Below, in pieces: positions 9,312 through 18,148 of a stretch of DNA of 27,094 bases. The DNA lies in assembly GCA_030633365.1 (NCBI GenBank), contig DAOVSY010000003.1, forward strand, positions 1-27,094, in the 5' to 3' direction. The stretch comes from Spirochaetaceae bacterium (lineage in GTDB: Bacteria; Spirochaetota; Spirochaetia; B11-G9). Below the pieces are notes generated by a model. The model was not told the origin of the DNA and ran no database searches. It saw only the letters and a list, made by a program, of their open reading frames with translations. Within the stretch, counting starts at the first letter, position 1; each line of letters begins with the position of its first letter. Made by a program: the position numbers and the translations under genes.

Positions 9312-10433
9312 ATGTCAGAGAAAGCTCCTGTAGTTTTAATTGTTGATGATGTTAAAACAAATCTTATTATTCTTAAAACTCTTCTGGGAAAAGAGGGGTT
9401 TGAAATATTAGTAGCTTCTGATGGCAGGGAGTGCAGGGAAGTTTCAGAGACTAAAGAGCCGGATCTTATTCTTTTAGATATTATGATGCCTGGTGAAGAT
9501 GGTTTTGAAACCTGTAAGAAGCTTAAAAGCAATCCTGTAACTGTAGATATTCCTGTTATTTTTGTTTCTGCTTTAAATGAGACAACTAATAAAATCCTTG
9601 GTTTTTCAGTGGGTGCTGTTGATTATGTAACAAAACCATTTGATCAGGATGAAATAATTGCAAGAGTAAAACTGCACCTGCGTCTTAGTAAGGCAATGAA
9701 GGCAGTTATAGAGACTCAGGCTAATCGTCTTAGTCAACTGACTTTAGCACAGCAGGCAATGCTTCTTAGACCTGAAGATATCCCTGATGCCAAATTTTCA
9801 GTTTTCTATAAATCTGTATTAGAAGCTGGTGGAGATTTCTACGATGTTCTTCTGTTAAGTAAAGATATTTATGGGTATTTTTGTGCAGATGTAAGTGGGC
9901 ATAACCTTGGGTCCTCTCTTGCAACATCCTCATTTAAAGCACTAATTTCACAAAATACAGGAGTGGTAAATTCTCCCAAAGAAACTCTTTCAACTGTCAA
10001 CAGGGTTCTGGAAAAGGTTCTTCCTGTTGATATCTATCTGACAGCTGTTTATATTTTATTAAACCGGCAGAAAAATACTGTTCAAATTGTAAGTGCAGGC
10101 CATCCTCCTGTGGTTTACCTCCCGGTAGATGGAACTCCTGAACTAATTTCAATTGTAGGAGATATTCTTGGGATGTTTCAAAATGTTTCTTTGGATCTAT
10201 TAGATATGGATGTAGCAAAAGGAGATCGTTTTTATACATATACTGATGGATTAATTGAAAGTGATGGAGTTAAAGATATCAATCGTAAAGAAGGTTTATT
10301 AAACCTTATAAATCAAATAGAAATAAATAAAGATTTATCAGTTGAGATGAGTGTCCAGGCAATTATTAACGGTTTGTTTGGTAGTAATCACAATTTATCA
10401 GATGATATACTTCTCCTAGCATTTGAAGTATGA
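9312..10433 (+). CDS. Response regulator with PP2C-type (SpoIIE/RsbU-like) serine phosphatase output
   Basis: The 373 residues contain an N-terminal receiver (about 1-125; D12/D13, phospho-acceptor D56, S86, K108) and a helical linker (about 126-155). A PP2C/SpoIIE phosphatase domain (about 160-372) carries the metal-binding acidic residues in GGDFYD (173-178), ADVSGH (192-197), TDG (311-313) and SDD (363-365). Proteins of this plan, such as HsbR and RsbU relatives, dephosphorylate a serine on a STAS-domain antagonist when phosphorylated. The obvious substrate is the STAS domain encoded by the next gene, which overlaps it by four bases (ATGA). The in-operon CheA is the likely phosphodonor. 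It has no own strong ribosome site and starts four bases after cheY, suggesting coupling. The ATG at 9308 is in another frame. Confidence 0.92.
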   Translation: MSEKAPVVLIVDDVKTNLIILKTLLGKEGFEILVASDGRECREVSETKEPDLILLDIMMPGEDGFETCKKLKSNPVTVDIPVIFVSALNETTNKILGFSVGAVDYVTKPFDQDEIIARVKLHLRLSKAMKAVIETQANRLSQLTLAQQAMLLRPEDIPDAKFSVFYKSVLEAGGDFYDVLLLSKDIYGYFCADVSGHNLGSSLATSSFKALISQNTGVVNSPKETLSTVNRVLEKVLPVDIYLTAVYILLNRQKNTVQIVSAGHPPVVYLPVDGTPELISIVGDILGMFQNVSLDLLDMDVAKGDRFYTYTDGLIESDGVKDINRKEGLLNLINQIEINKDLSVEMSVQAIINGLFGSNHNLSDDILLLAFEV

Positions 10434-11152
10434 GTGGAATTTCCAGTATTAAAGATAGATTTTGTGCAAGTTATAAAGAAGTGGATATATTCTGTCTAAA
10501 AGTAGAGAAAGTCGTTAAAGAACTCAGTTTAGATAAAGAACTTTTTAGTTTGCAGTTAATGCTTAGAGAAGGGCTGCTTAATGCAGTAAAACATGGTTGC
10601 AATAATCAGGGTAGTTTAAAAATTGATTGTAGTTTATTAATATATGATAATGAGTATAAAATAGAGATTGAAGATCCTGGAGATGGTTTTAACTGGGGAT
10701 CGCCAAAACATGAGAGCAATCTGGATGATTCTTCCGGTAGAGGGCTTTCAATAATAGATAAATATTCCAGTTCCTTTTATTTTAATGAAAAGGGGAATAA
10801 ACTTACAATTCGAAAATTTCTAATTAATGGAGAGTTAACAATGGGTGAGAATAATATTGTTAGAGATGGTAGCCGCGGAATGCTTAAACTTGAATCAAAC
10901 CTTGTAGCATCCGTGGTAGAGGATCTTAGGGTTTTGGTGAATAATAATATTCAGGAGGGTCTTGTTGAGCTGACTATCGATCTGAATGGTATCTCTGTTG
11001 TTGATTCAATGGGAATAGGTTTTCTTATTTCTGCTCACAACTCTCTGTTAAAGTTAGGCGGTAAAATTGAAGTTGTTCATGTAATTGGAGAGATTCTGGA
11101 TTTATTTACAAGTATGAGACTTGATCAGCATTTTTTGTTAAAGGGAGAATAA
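10430..11152 (+). CDS. RsbW-like serine kinase (HATPase) fused to a STAS anti-sigma-antagonist domain
   Basis: The 240 residues combine two partner-switching domains normally on separate proteins. Residues about 10-132 form a GHKL ATPase of the RsbW/SpoIIAB type: N-box REGLLNAVKHG with E47 and N51, DPGDGF at 82-87 and GRGLSIID at 103-110. Residues about 140-238 are a STAS domain, with candidate phospho-serine S193 in VVDSMGIGFL. The kinase domain should phosphorylate the STAS serine, and the REC-PP2C protein encoded upstream should remove it. The gene overlaps that phosphatase gene (ATGA) and lies one base before cheA, so it belongs to the operon. The downstream target released by the switch is not in the window. 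The frame runs through the domain boundary without interruption, so the fusion is real in this sequence. Confidence 0.9.
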   Translation: MSGISSIKDRFCASYKEVDIFCLKVEKVVKELSLDKELFSLQLMLREGLLNAVKHGCNNQGSLKIDCSLLIYDNEYKIEIEDPGDGFNWGSPKHESNLDDSSGRGLSIIDKYSSSFYFNEKGNKLTIRKFLINGELTMGENNIVRDGSRGMLKLESNLVASVVEDLRVLVNNNIQEGLVELTIDLNGISVVDSMGIGFLISAHNSLLKLGGKIEVVHVIGEILDLFTSMRLDQHFLLKGE

Positions 11153-11153
11153 A

Positions 11154-14100
11154 ATGTCAGCGATTGATATGAATGATGAAACCCTTCTTACCTATCTTGA
11201 AGAATCAAGGGAACATCTTGCAGATATAGAAACTAATCTGCTTAATATTGAAGAAAGTGGTGCAGATATTAATGAAGAACTGGTAAATACTGTTTTTCGT
11301 GCTGCTCATTCAATAAAGGGTGGGGCCGGTTTTTTTGATCTATCGAAAATACGGGATCTGGGTCATAAAGTAGAAAATGTTCTGGATATGATTCGCAGCA
11401 GGGAAATGGTTCCAACTCCCGAGATAATAAACATTCTTCTTATTGCTTTTGATAAACTTAAAGAGATGGTTAATAACCCTCAATTTAGCAATGATGAAGA
11501 TATTGAAGAGTTTGTCCGATCTCTTGCCGGTTTAACTTCCGAGACACTTCCTGTGGAAAAGAAAGAAAGTGTAGTTAATATGGTGGATATAAAGCTGTCA
11601 GATGGGCGTGTCATTATGCATATAAATGAATATGACTATAACCAGACAGTATCCAACAATAATTATATATATCTAGTTCAGTATGATCTTATTAAGGATC
11701 TACATGATCGTAATACTTCTCCTTTGGATTTTTACAGGAATTTGGTAGGAATTGGAACTATCGAAAATACAGTTACAGATTTTGAGGCTGTAGGAACTCT
11801 GGATAGTGAAATTACAAAAACTATTCCTGTTTATATTCTATTTTCCACTATTGTAAATCCTGAAAAAATTATTAATCTTTTTGAGGTTAATGACTCGAAA
11901 ATTACAATAATACATAATGCTTCTAAATCTAAAGAAGTTCCAATGACTATTGATGAAGTTCCTGCTTCTTCAGTACCAGTTCCTGTAGATATACCAGTTC
12001 CTGTAGATATACCAGTTTCTGTACCAGTTCCTGCAGTTGCAGCTGCTCCTGTAGATATACCAGTTCCTGTTCCCCTTCCAGTTGTAGAGTCTTCTCCTCC
12101 TGTTAGTGAGGTTCCTGCAATAGCACCTCCGAAACCTGCTTCAGTAAAAACAGCACCAAAAAAATCTGCTGCATCCGAGGCTTCCAGTACACTCCGTGTA
12201 AAGGTAAAACTTCTTGAACAGCTAATGACTCTTGCCGGCGAACTTGTTCTTGGCAGAAATGAACTTGAAGAGTCCATAAATCAGGGTGATATTAAAGCAA
12301 TTACTTCCGGTGGGCAGCGTATTAGCCAGGTTACATCAGAGCTTCAGGAAGCAATAATGCAGACCCGTATGCAGGATATTGGTTCTATTTTAAATAAGTT
12401 TCCACGGCTTGTAAGGGACATGTCCAGACAGCTTAATAAACAGATAAATTTAAAAGTAGTTGGTAAGGAAGTAGAACTTGACAAGACCCTTCTGGAGGGA
12501 CTGAATGATCCTCTAACTCATATGATTCGTAATTCCATTGACCATGGCATTGAGTTCCCTGAAAAAAGAATTAGTGAAGGAAAAAATGCTGTAGGTGAAA
12601 TTGCTATAAAAGCGTATCACGAAGCAGGTCTGGTCATTATCGAGATTATTGATGATGGAAATGGAATTGATGGAGACAAAATTGCCCAAAAAGCAATTGC
12701 AAATGGGCAGATAACTCAAAGTGAAGTAGATTCTATGTCCTCTAAAGCTAAAGTAGAATTGATTCTTTTGCCTGGCTTATCCACTGCGGAAAAAGTTACA
12801 GATGTTTCTGGCCGAGGCGTTGGTATGGATGTTGTAAAAAGCAACCTCAATAAACTAGGTGGAACAATGGATATAGAGTCGGTTAAAGGAAAAGGTTCTG
12901 TATTCCGAATTAAACTTCCATTAACACTTGCAATAATTCCATCTCTTCTGGTCTCTGTAAATAATGAGAGTTTTGCTGTTCCACAGCTAAATGTGGAAGA
13001 GCTTATAAGGATACAGCCTAAGGATGTTAAGGATAATATAGAAAGGCTTGGAACATCCGAAGTATTAAATCTTAGGGGTAAACTTATTCCTCTTGTTTTT
13101 CTTTCAGATGTTTTGGGAATTAAATCTACATATAAAGATCCGGAAACAGAAGAGGAAAAACAAGATCGTCGTAAGCAGGCTATAGACCGCCGGGCAGATA
13201 ATAATGATACAGCCGATACAATTTATGATGATGTACGTACAGGAAAGGATAGACGCTACCATGCAGGAAGTGTTTTAAATATAGTTATAGTATCTTCGGG
13301 AAATATAACTTATGGGATTCTGGTAGATACTCTACATGAGAGTATGGAAATTGTTGTTAAACCTCTTGGCAGACATATTAAGGGTTGTACTGAGTATGCA
13401 GGCGCAACTATTATGGGCGATGGTAGTGTTGCACTAATACTAGATATTACCGGAATGGCTGCTATAATGAAGATGTCTGCTGTAACAAGTACAATTCAGG
13501 CTCAGGCTTCAGAAGATATTGAAGAAAACAAATCCGGAGAAGAGAAGCAGTCTTATCTACTTTTTAGAAATTCACCTGAAGAATACTGTGCTCTGCCATT
13601 GGAACTGGTTGGTCGGGTAGAGCATATTGAATCCTCCCAAATTGAGGTTGTCGGTGGAAAGAGAATAATGCAGTACATGGGCAGAGGGCTTCCTTTAGTG
13701 TGTCTTGAAGATGCGGCAGAATGTGGAACTCTTCCAGATGATGATCTTGCAGTTATTGTTTTTAGTGGATTTGGAAGAGAAATAGGTTTACTTGCTATGC
13801 GTCCTATAGATTTTATAGAGGAAGAGATGCTTATAGATCATACCTCTATTACTCAGAATGGAATAATGGGTTCTGTAATTATTAATGATAATACAACAAT
13901 GATTCTTGATGTATATGAAATTGTTGAAGCTTTATATCCGGAATGGATTAGAGAAAAAACTGTAAGTTCTCCGGAAGCTTTAAGTACCATTGGGGAGCAA
14001 CCCCTGATTTTGGTAGCAGAAGATTCAACTTTTTTTAGAAAACAGGTAGTAAAATACATTGAAGAGGCTGGTTTTAGTGTAATTGCCGGTGAGGATGGAG

Positions 14101-14372
14101 AAGCAGCATGGAAGCTTCTTGTTGAAAGTGAAAAGAGGGTTGATCTTCTTGTAACAGATATAGAAATGCCTAATTTAGACGGCTATGGCCTTGTTTCAAG
14201 AGTTCGGGCTGACAGTAAATATGAAAACCTTCCGGTAATAGCTGTTACATCCCTTGCAGGGGATGAGAACATGGCAAAGGGTAAGGCCGTCGGAATAAAT
14301 GAATACCAGGTTAAACTGGATAAAGAGATGTTAATAGAGAGCGTTAAAAATATTATTAAAGAGACAGTATAA
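11154..14372 (+). CDS. cheA: Hybrid chemotaxis kinase CheA with two CheW-like domains and a C-terminal receiver
   Basis: This 1072-residue CheA is much longer than the usual 650-700. In order it has an Hpt domain (about 8-130) with H52 in AAHSIKGGAG; an alpha/beta region (about 142-256) in the P2 position; and a proline/valine-rich linker (about 272-345). Next come the P3 dimerisation helices (about 346-405) and the P4 ATPase (about 410-590) with N460, H464, DDGNG (500-504) and GRGVGM (553-558). The first CheW-like P5 (about 592-775) is split by a charged insert at about 660-703. A second CheW-like domain follows (about 797-932), and then a receiver (about 948-1070; E956/D957, D1002, T1032, K1054). 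All catalytic motifs look intact. Likely phosphate acceptors are its own receiver, CheY, CheB and the REC-PP2C protein. GGGAG precedes the start, one base after the previous stop. Confidence 0.95.
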   Translation: MSAIDMNDETLLTYLEESREHLADIETNLLNIEESGADINEELVNTVFRAAHSIKGGAGFFDLSKIRDLGHKVENVLDMIRSREMVPTPEIINILLIAFDKLKEMVNNPQFSNDEDIEEFVRSLAGLTSETLPVEKKESVVNMVDIKLSDGRVIMHINEYDYNQTVSNNNYIYLVQYDLIKDLHDRNTSPLDFYRNLVGIGTIENTVTDFEAVGTLDSEITKTIPVYILFSTIVNPEKIINLFEVNDSKITIIHNASKSKEVPMTIDEVPASSVPVPVDIPVPVDIPVSVPVPAVAAAPVDIPVPVPLPVVESSPPVSEVPAIAPPKPASVKTAPKKSAASEASSTLRVKVKLLEQLMTLAGELVLGRNELEESINQGDIKAITSGGQRISQVTSELQEAIMQTRMQDIGSILNKFPRLVRDMSRQLNKQINLKVVGKEVELDKTLLEGLNDPLTHMIRNSIDHGIEFPEKRISEGKNAVGEIAIKAYHEAGLVIIEIIDDGNGIDGDKIAQKAIANGQITQSEVDSMSSKAKVELILLPGLSTAEKVTDVSGRGVGMDVVKSNLNKLGGTMDIESVKGKGSVFRIKLPLTLAIIPSLLVSVNNESFAVPQLNVEELIRIQPKDVKDNIERLGTSEVLNLRGKLIPLVFLSDVLGIKSTYKDPETEEEKQDRRKQAIDRRADNNDTADTIYDDVRTGKDRRYHAGSVLNIVIVSSGNITYGILVDTLHESMEIVVKPLGRHIKGCTEYAGATIMGDGSVALILDITGMAAIMKMSAVTSTIQAQASEDIEENKSGEEKQSYLLFRNSPEEYCALPLELVGRVEHIESSQIEVVGGKRIMQYMGRGLPLVCLEDAAECGTLPDDDLAVIVFSGFGREIGLLAMRPIDFIEEEMLIDHTSITQNGIMGSVIINDNTTMILDVYEIVEALYPEWIREKTVSSPEALSTIGEQPLILVAEDSTFFRKQVVKYIEEAGFSVIAGEDGEAAWKLLVESEKRVDLLVTDIEMPNLDGYGLVSRVRADSKYENLPVIAVTSLAGDENMAKGKAVGINEYQVKLDKEMLIESVKNIIKETV
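11976..12059 (+). repeat. In-frame 18-bp repeats encoding the Pro/Val linker of CheA
   Basis: Two perfect tandem copies of an 18-bp unit, CCAGTTCCTGTAGATATA, lie at 11976-11993 and 11994-12011. A further part-copy (CCTGTAGATATA) is at 12048-12059. Each unit encodes a PVPVDI-type hexapeptide. Because the unit is a multiple of three, copy-number change would alter linker length without shifting the frame. Confidence 0.85.
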
Positions 14373-14390
14373 CAAGAGGAGTTGAAAGCT

Positions 14391-16505
14391 ATGGCGGAAA
14401 ATAGGAAAATATCACTGGTAAATAGTATAGGAGGTAAAATTCTTATAATATTTATATCTGTAAGTATTCTGGCGCTTGGAGCACTCGCATTGATTTCGGC
14501 AATGGCCTCATCAAAGGCTCTAAAAGCAGTCACTGCAAATCAACTGGAATCCATTGGTGTAATCAAATCAAACCAAATATCAGATCTGTTCAGCAGGCTT
14601 ATGGAGGATGTTGCAGTAGTTGCGGGTACTAATGATGTAGAAAAATCAATGGAACACTTTATTCTTTATCATCAGGAAATGGATATTCAGGCAACAGATC
14701 TATACGATATGAGTAGTTCTGCAGAAGATCTTACCCGAACATACGATGAGATTTACTTTGAGGCTAATAATTTATTAAAAAAGTATGCAGAAGTATATGG
14801 ATATTATGATGTATTTCTTATCTGTAAGAACCATGGACATGTAATGTATACCTGGGCAAAGGAAGCGGATTTAGGGGAAAACTTAAGTGCAGGTCAATAT
14901 AAGGACAGTGGTCTTGCTGAAGTGTGGAGTAGAGTTCAGGAAGAAAACCGCCCTGTTATGGTTGATGTTTCGGCCTATGCTCCTTCTAATGGAAATCCGG
15001 CAATGTTTGCCGGGGCTCCGATTAAGAAAGGCAATGAGATTATAGGTGTTTTTGCAATACAAATACCTTTTGATCAAATTAACAATGTTATTCAGGAAAG
15101 AACAGGAATGGGAGAAACCGGCGAGTCCTATCTTGTTGGAACAGATGAAGAAGGTGAAACCTCTCTTAGAAGCAACAGGGTATTAAAAGATGGAAAAATT
15201 CTGGATAGTAAATCTGATTTTATAATTGAGAAATGTCTGGAACAGGGGATGTCCGGAGTTGAAGTAAAAACTGGAAGTACTGGAAAGCAGGAACTGGTTG
15301 CATATTTACCGATTGAACTTCCAGATGGAATAAGATGGGGGATACTATCAACAATGGCAATGGAAGAGATAGATAAACCTGTTTCAATACTTATTATGCA
15401 GATTCTTATTGTAACACTTGTTATTCTTATTATAATTATTGTAATTTCGGTAATTTTTAGTAAGAGCATTACAGCGCCTCTAACAGCCGGTGTAGAATTT
15501 GCAAACCGTATTGCATCTAAAGACTTATCAATTGAACTTGACCGGAAATACATTAACAGAAAAGATGAAATTGGAGCACTTGCAGAAGCTCTATCGGAAA
15601 TGCAGGATTCTCTTAAGGGTATGATGGGAGAGATGAATACTGGAATGAGTACCCTGTCTGCTGCATCCACAGAGCTGCTTTCCATATCTGAAGACATGGC
15701 TAAAGGTGCAACAGTGACAACAGAAAAGGCAGGGACAGTGGCGGCAGCATCGGAAGAATTAAATGCCAATTCTGCCTCTGTAGCAGCCGGAATGGAACAG
15801 TCCTCTACAAATCTGGACAGTGTAGCTTCTGCGACAGAAGAGATGACAGCAACAATTACCCAGATTGCACAGAACACTGAAAGTGCCAGAAGCATTACAG
15901 AAACTGCTGTTAAAGAATCAAAACAGGTTACAGTGCTTATGGATGTCCTTGGTGAATCAGCCCTTGAGATTGGTAAGGTAACAGAAACTATAGCAAGTAT
16001 TTCCGATCAGACAAACCTTCTTGCTCTTAATGCAACTATTGAAGCTGCAAGAGCAGGAGCTGCCGGTAAGGGCTTTGCGGTAGTAGCCAGTGAAATAAAA
16101 GATCTTGCAAAACAAACAGCCGATGCAACAGAGGATATAAAGAATAAGATTGAGGGTATCCAGACTTCCACTAATAATTCAATTGTTGATATTAAAAAGA
16201 TTGCAGAGATTATTCAGAATGTAAATGATTATGTAACTACAATAGCTTCTGCTGTGGAAGAACAGTCTATAACAACAAAAGATATCTCTGACAATATGGG
16301 GCAGGCTTCTGCGGCAGTACAGGATGCAGCCGAACGTACAGCCCAGAACTCCACAGTTTCCCAGGATATTGCAAAGGAAATTGCCGGAGTATCCAGTTCT
16401 TCAGAGGAAATGTCGGCAGCAGGCAGTCAGGTTTCAGGAAGTGCCAAGGAACTTTCTGCTTTATCTGAAAGATTGAAGGCAATGGTAGATACATACAAAT
16501 TGTAA
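14391..16505 (+). CDS. Methyl-accepting chemotaxis protein (Cache-type sensor)
   Basis: This is a 704-residue transducer. Membrane segments at about 15-38 and 332-357 bracket a large extracytoplasmic domain of the Cache class. HAMP follows (about 358-412), then a long MA signalling domain. The MA tip is at about 537-572, with [16 protein letters not shown] and [13 protein letters not shown], the CheA/CheW contact region. No C-terminal CheR-tethering pentapeptide is present; the protein ends in MVDTYKL. I chose the ATG at 14391 because AGGAG (14377-14381) sits nine bases upstream; a TTG at 14382 in the same frame touches that ribosome site and is unlikely. It lies 18 bases after cheA and before cheW, so it is probably the dedicated receptor of this array. 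The ligand is unknown. Confidence 0.95.
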   Translation: MAENRKISLVNSIGGKILIIFISVSILALGALALISAMASSKALKAVTANQLESIGVIKSNQISDLFSRLMEDVAVVAGTNDVEKSMEHFILYHQEMDIQATDLYDMSSSAEDLTRTYDEIYFEANNLLKKYAEVYGYYDVFLICKNHGHVMYTWAKEADLGENLSAGQYKDSGLAEVWSRVQEENRPVMVDVSAYAPSNGNPAMFAGAPIKKGNEIIGVFAIQIPFDQINNVIQERTGMGETGESYLVGTDEEGETSLRSNRVLKDGKILDSKSDFIIEKCLEQGMSGVEVKTGSTGKQELVAYLPIELPDGIRWGILSTMAMEEIDKPVSILIMQILIVTLVILIIIIVISVIFSKSITAPLTAGVEFANRIASKDLSIELDRKYINRKDEIGALAEALSEMQDSLKGMMGEMNTGMSTLSAASTELLSISEDMAKGATVTTEKAGTVAAASEELNANSASVAAGMEQSSTNLDSVASATEEMTATITQIAQNTESARSITETAVKESKQVTVLMDVLGESALEIGKVTETIASISDQTNLLALNATIEAARAGAAGKGFAVVASEIKDLAKQTADATEDIKNKIEGIQTSTNNSIVDIKKIAEIIQNVNDYVTTIASAVEEQSITTKDISDNMGQASAAVQDAAERTAQNSTVSQDIAKEIAGVSSSSEEMSAAGSQVSGSAKELSALSERLKAMVDTYKL

Positions 16506-16530
16506 AAACGATGCAAAAGAAGGAGGATTT

Positions 16531-16983
16531 ATGACAGCCAGTGAAACAAGTACACTTATTTCTACATTTTTTCTTGGTGAAACAGTCTGGGGTCTTGATA
16601 CTCTGGATGCTCAGGAGGTAATAAGAGTATCTGAAATTACAAAGGTACATAATGCTGATTCCTATATAATTGGCATAATAAATCTTCGTGGAAAGATAGT
16701 TACAGTAATTGATTTAAGCAATAAGCTTGGTCTTGGAGGCAGCACTATAAGCGATGCCAGTAAGATTATTATTGTTGAATGGAAAGGCGAGTATATAGGT
16801 TTATTAATTGATTCAATTTCAGATGTAATCGATATAGAAAAAAAATATCTAACATCTGCCCCTGCTGCTATGCATGGCACCAGAGGGGGATACATAGACA
16901 GTGTGTATCAGAGTGGTCAGCAGCTAATAGCAATACTTAATATTAAGTCAGTTCTTGAAGTTTTTGAAGAGGGGAGAGTTTAA
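16531..16983 (+). CDS. cheW: Chemotaxis coupling protein CheW
   Basis: The 150-residue single CheW domain links receptors to the CheA P5 domain. The family core is visible: GLDTLDAQEVIRV near the start, then GIINLRGKIVTVIDLSNKLG (residues 48-67), and GLLIDSISDVIDI in the second barrel. A strong GAAGGAGG ribosome site lies seven bases before the ATG. It follows the MCP gene by 25 bases and precedes cheB by four. Length and motifs are normal for the family. Confidence 0.95.
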   Translation: MTASETSTLISTFFLGETVWGLDTLDAQEVIRVSEITKVHNADSYIIGIINLRGKIVTVIDLSNKLGLGGSTISDASKIIIVEWKGEYIGLLIDSISDVIDIEKKYLTSAPAAMHGTRGGYIDSVYQSGQQLIAILNIKSVLEVFEEGRV

Positions 16984-16987
16984 TTAT

Positions 16988-18148
16988 ATGAGGGTATTGG
17001 TTGTAGATGATACAATAGTGTTTAGAAAAATAATCAGTGATGCCCTTGAGGAAATCTCCGGTGTAGAAGTAGTTGGTAAAGCCGGAAACGGTAAAATGGC
17101 ACTTAAAAGAATCAAGGATCTTCAACCGGATATTATTACTTTAGATATTGAAATGCCGGAAATGAACGGCATTGAAGTACTGGAAGTTATAAAGAGAGAG
17201 AAAATTGATGTTGGTGTTATTGTATTAAGCGCCTTTACAGTCAAAGGTGGAGAGATGACTGTAAAGGCTCTTCAGCTTGGAGCCTTTGATTTTATTACTA
17301 AACCGGATAGCGGAACTGTTGTGGAAAACAGGGATGCAATTAAAAATACTTTATCTCCAATTGTAAGCGCCTGGAAACAAAGGTGTAAGCAGAAAAATTT
17401 ACAGCTAAATAGACAGGCAAATATACAAGCTGCAGAGTCAGGTACTGTACAAAGATCAATTCCGGAAGGAAGCCCTGTTACTGGCAATAAATCTGCTGTC
17501 TATACTCCGGATTCTATGGCTGATCTTGGTGCATTTATACATAAAATACCTTTTCTAAAAAAGCCTGAAATAATAGTAATTGGTGTCTCAACAGGAGGTC
17601 CGGCAGCTTTGGGAGTAATGCTTCCAAAAATTTCTGCTAATATTGGTGTACCAATTTTGATAGTACAGCATATGCCTCCCTTATTTACGCAATCTCTTGC
17701 AAAGAGTCTTAATGCTAAATGCCAGATAAATGTGAAAGAAGCAGAAGAAGGAGAGAACCTTGTTCCTGGAACGGCATATATAGCCCCTGGCGGGAAACAG
17801 ATGAAAATTTCAGCTTCAGCTTCTGGAAAAGATCATATAATAAGAGTTACAAATGATCCTCCGGAAAATAATTGTAAACCAGCTGTGGATTATATGTTTA
17901 GATCTGTAGTTTCATTTTTTCCTGGAAAAATTACTGCAGTGGTAATGACCGGAATGGGAAGTGACGGGACAGTTGGCATGAGACTTATAAAACGTCATGG
18001 GGGAATTAGTATTGTCCAGGATGAAAAAAGTTGTGTCGTTTATGGAATGCCTATGGAAGTGGTAAAGGCCGGGGCTGCAGATCTTCAGGTTCCCCTGGAT
18101 ATGATATCTGATGCAATTGAGAAATCAGTGCGAAGGTCAGGAAAATAA
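16988..18148 (+). CDS. cheB: Chemotaxis protein-glutamate methylesterase/glutaminase CheB
   Basis: The 386-residue CheB removes methyl groups from receptor glutamates when its receiver is phosphorylated by CheA, giving adaptation. The receiver (about 1-118) has D7/D8, phospho-acceptor D53 in TLDIEMPEMNG, S81 and K105. A variable linker (about 125-190) leads to the catalytic domain with the triad S201 (GVSTGGP), H228 (VQHMPP) and D326 (TGMGSDG). The ATG at 16988 gives the canonical MRVLVVDD start; a longer reading from a TTG at 16955 would overlap cheW and is unlikely. GGGGAGAG lies upstream at the end of cheW. The gene abuts cheR with no gap. Confidence 0.96.
   Translation: MRVLVVDDTIVFRKIISDALEEISGVEVVGKAGNGKMALKRIKDLQPDIITLDIEMPEMNGIEVLEVIKREKIDVGVIVLSAFTVKGGEMTVKALQLGAFDFITKPDSGTVVENRDAIKNTLSPIVSAWKQRCKQKNLQLNRQANIQAAESGTVQRSIPEGSPVTGNKSAVYTPDSMADLGAFIHKIPFLKKPEIIVIGVSTGGPAALGVMLPKISANIGVPILIVQHMPPLFTQSLAKSLNAKCQINVKEAEEGENLVPGTAYIAPGGKQMKISASASGKDHIIRVTNDPPENNCKPAVDYMFRSVVSFFPGKITAVVMTGMGSDGTVGMRLIKRHGGISIVQDEKSCVVYGMPMEVVKAGAADLQVPLDMISDAIEKSVRRSGK

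Noticed and set aside
11831..12277. 148-codon minus-strand ORF rich in Gly-Thr inside cheA
   Set aside because: It is the reverse of the Pro/Val repeat linker; cheA on the plus strand is clearly the real gene.
14382..14390. TTG start for the che-operon MCP
   Set aside because: The TTG touches the AGGAG ribosome site; the ATG at 14391 has proper spacing.
15128..15895. 255-codon minus-strand ORF inside the MCP gene
   Set aside because: It is a low-complexity Ser/Ala/Ile shadow of the MCP signalling domain, with no ribosome site or family motif.
16955..16987. TTG-initiated N-terminal extension of CheB
   Set aside because: It would overlap cheW by 29 bases and precede the canonical MRVLVVDD start.
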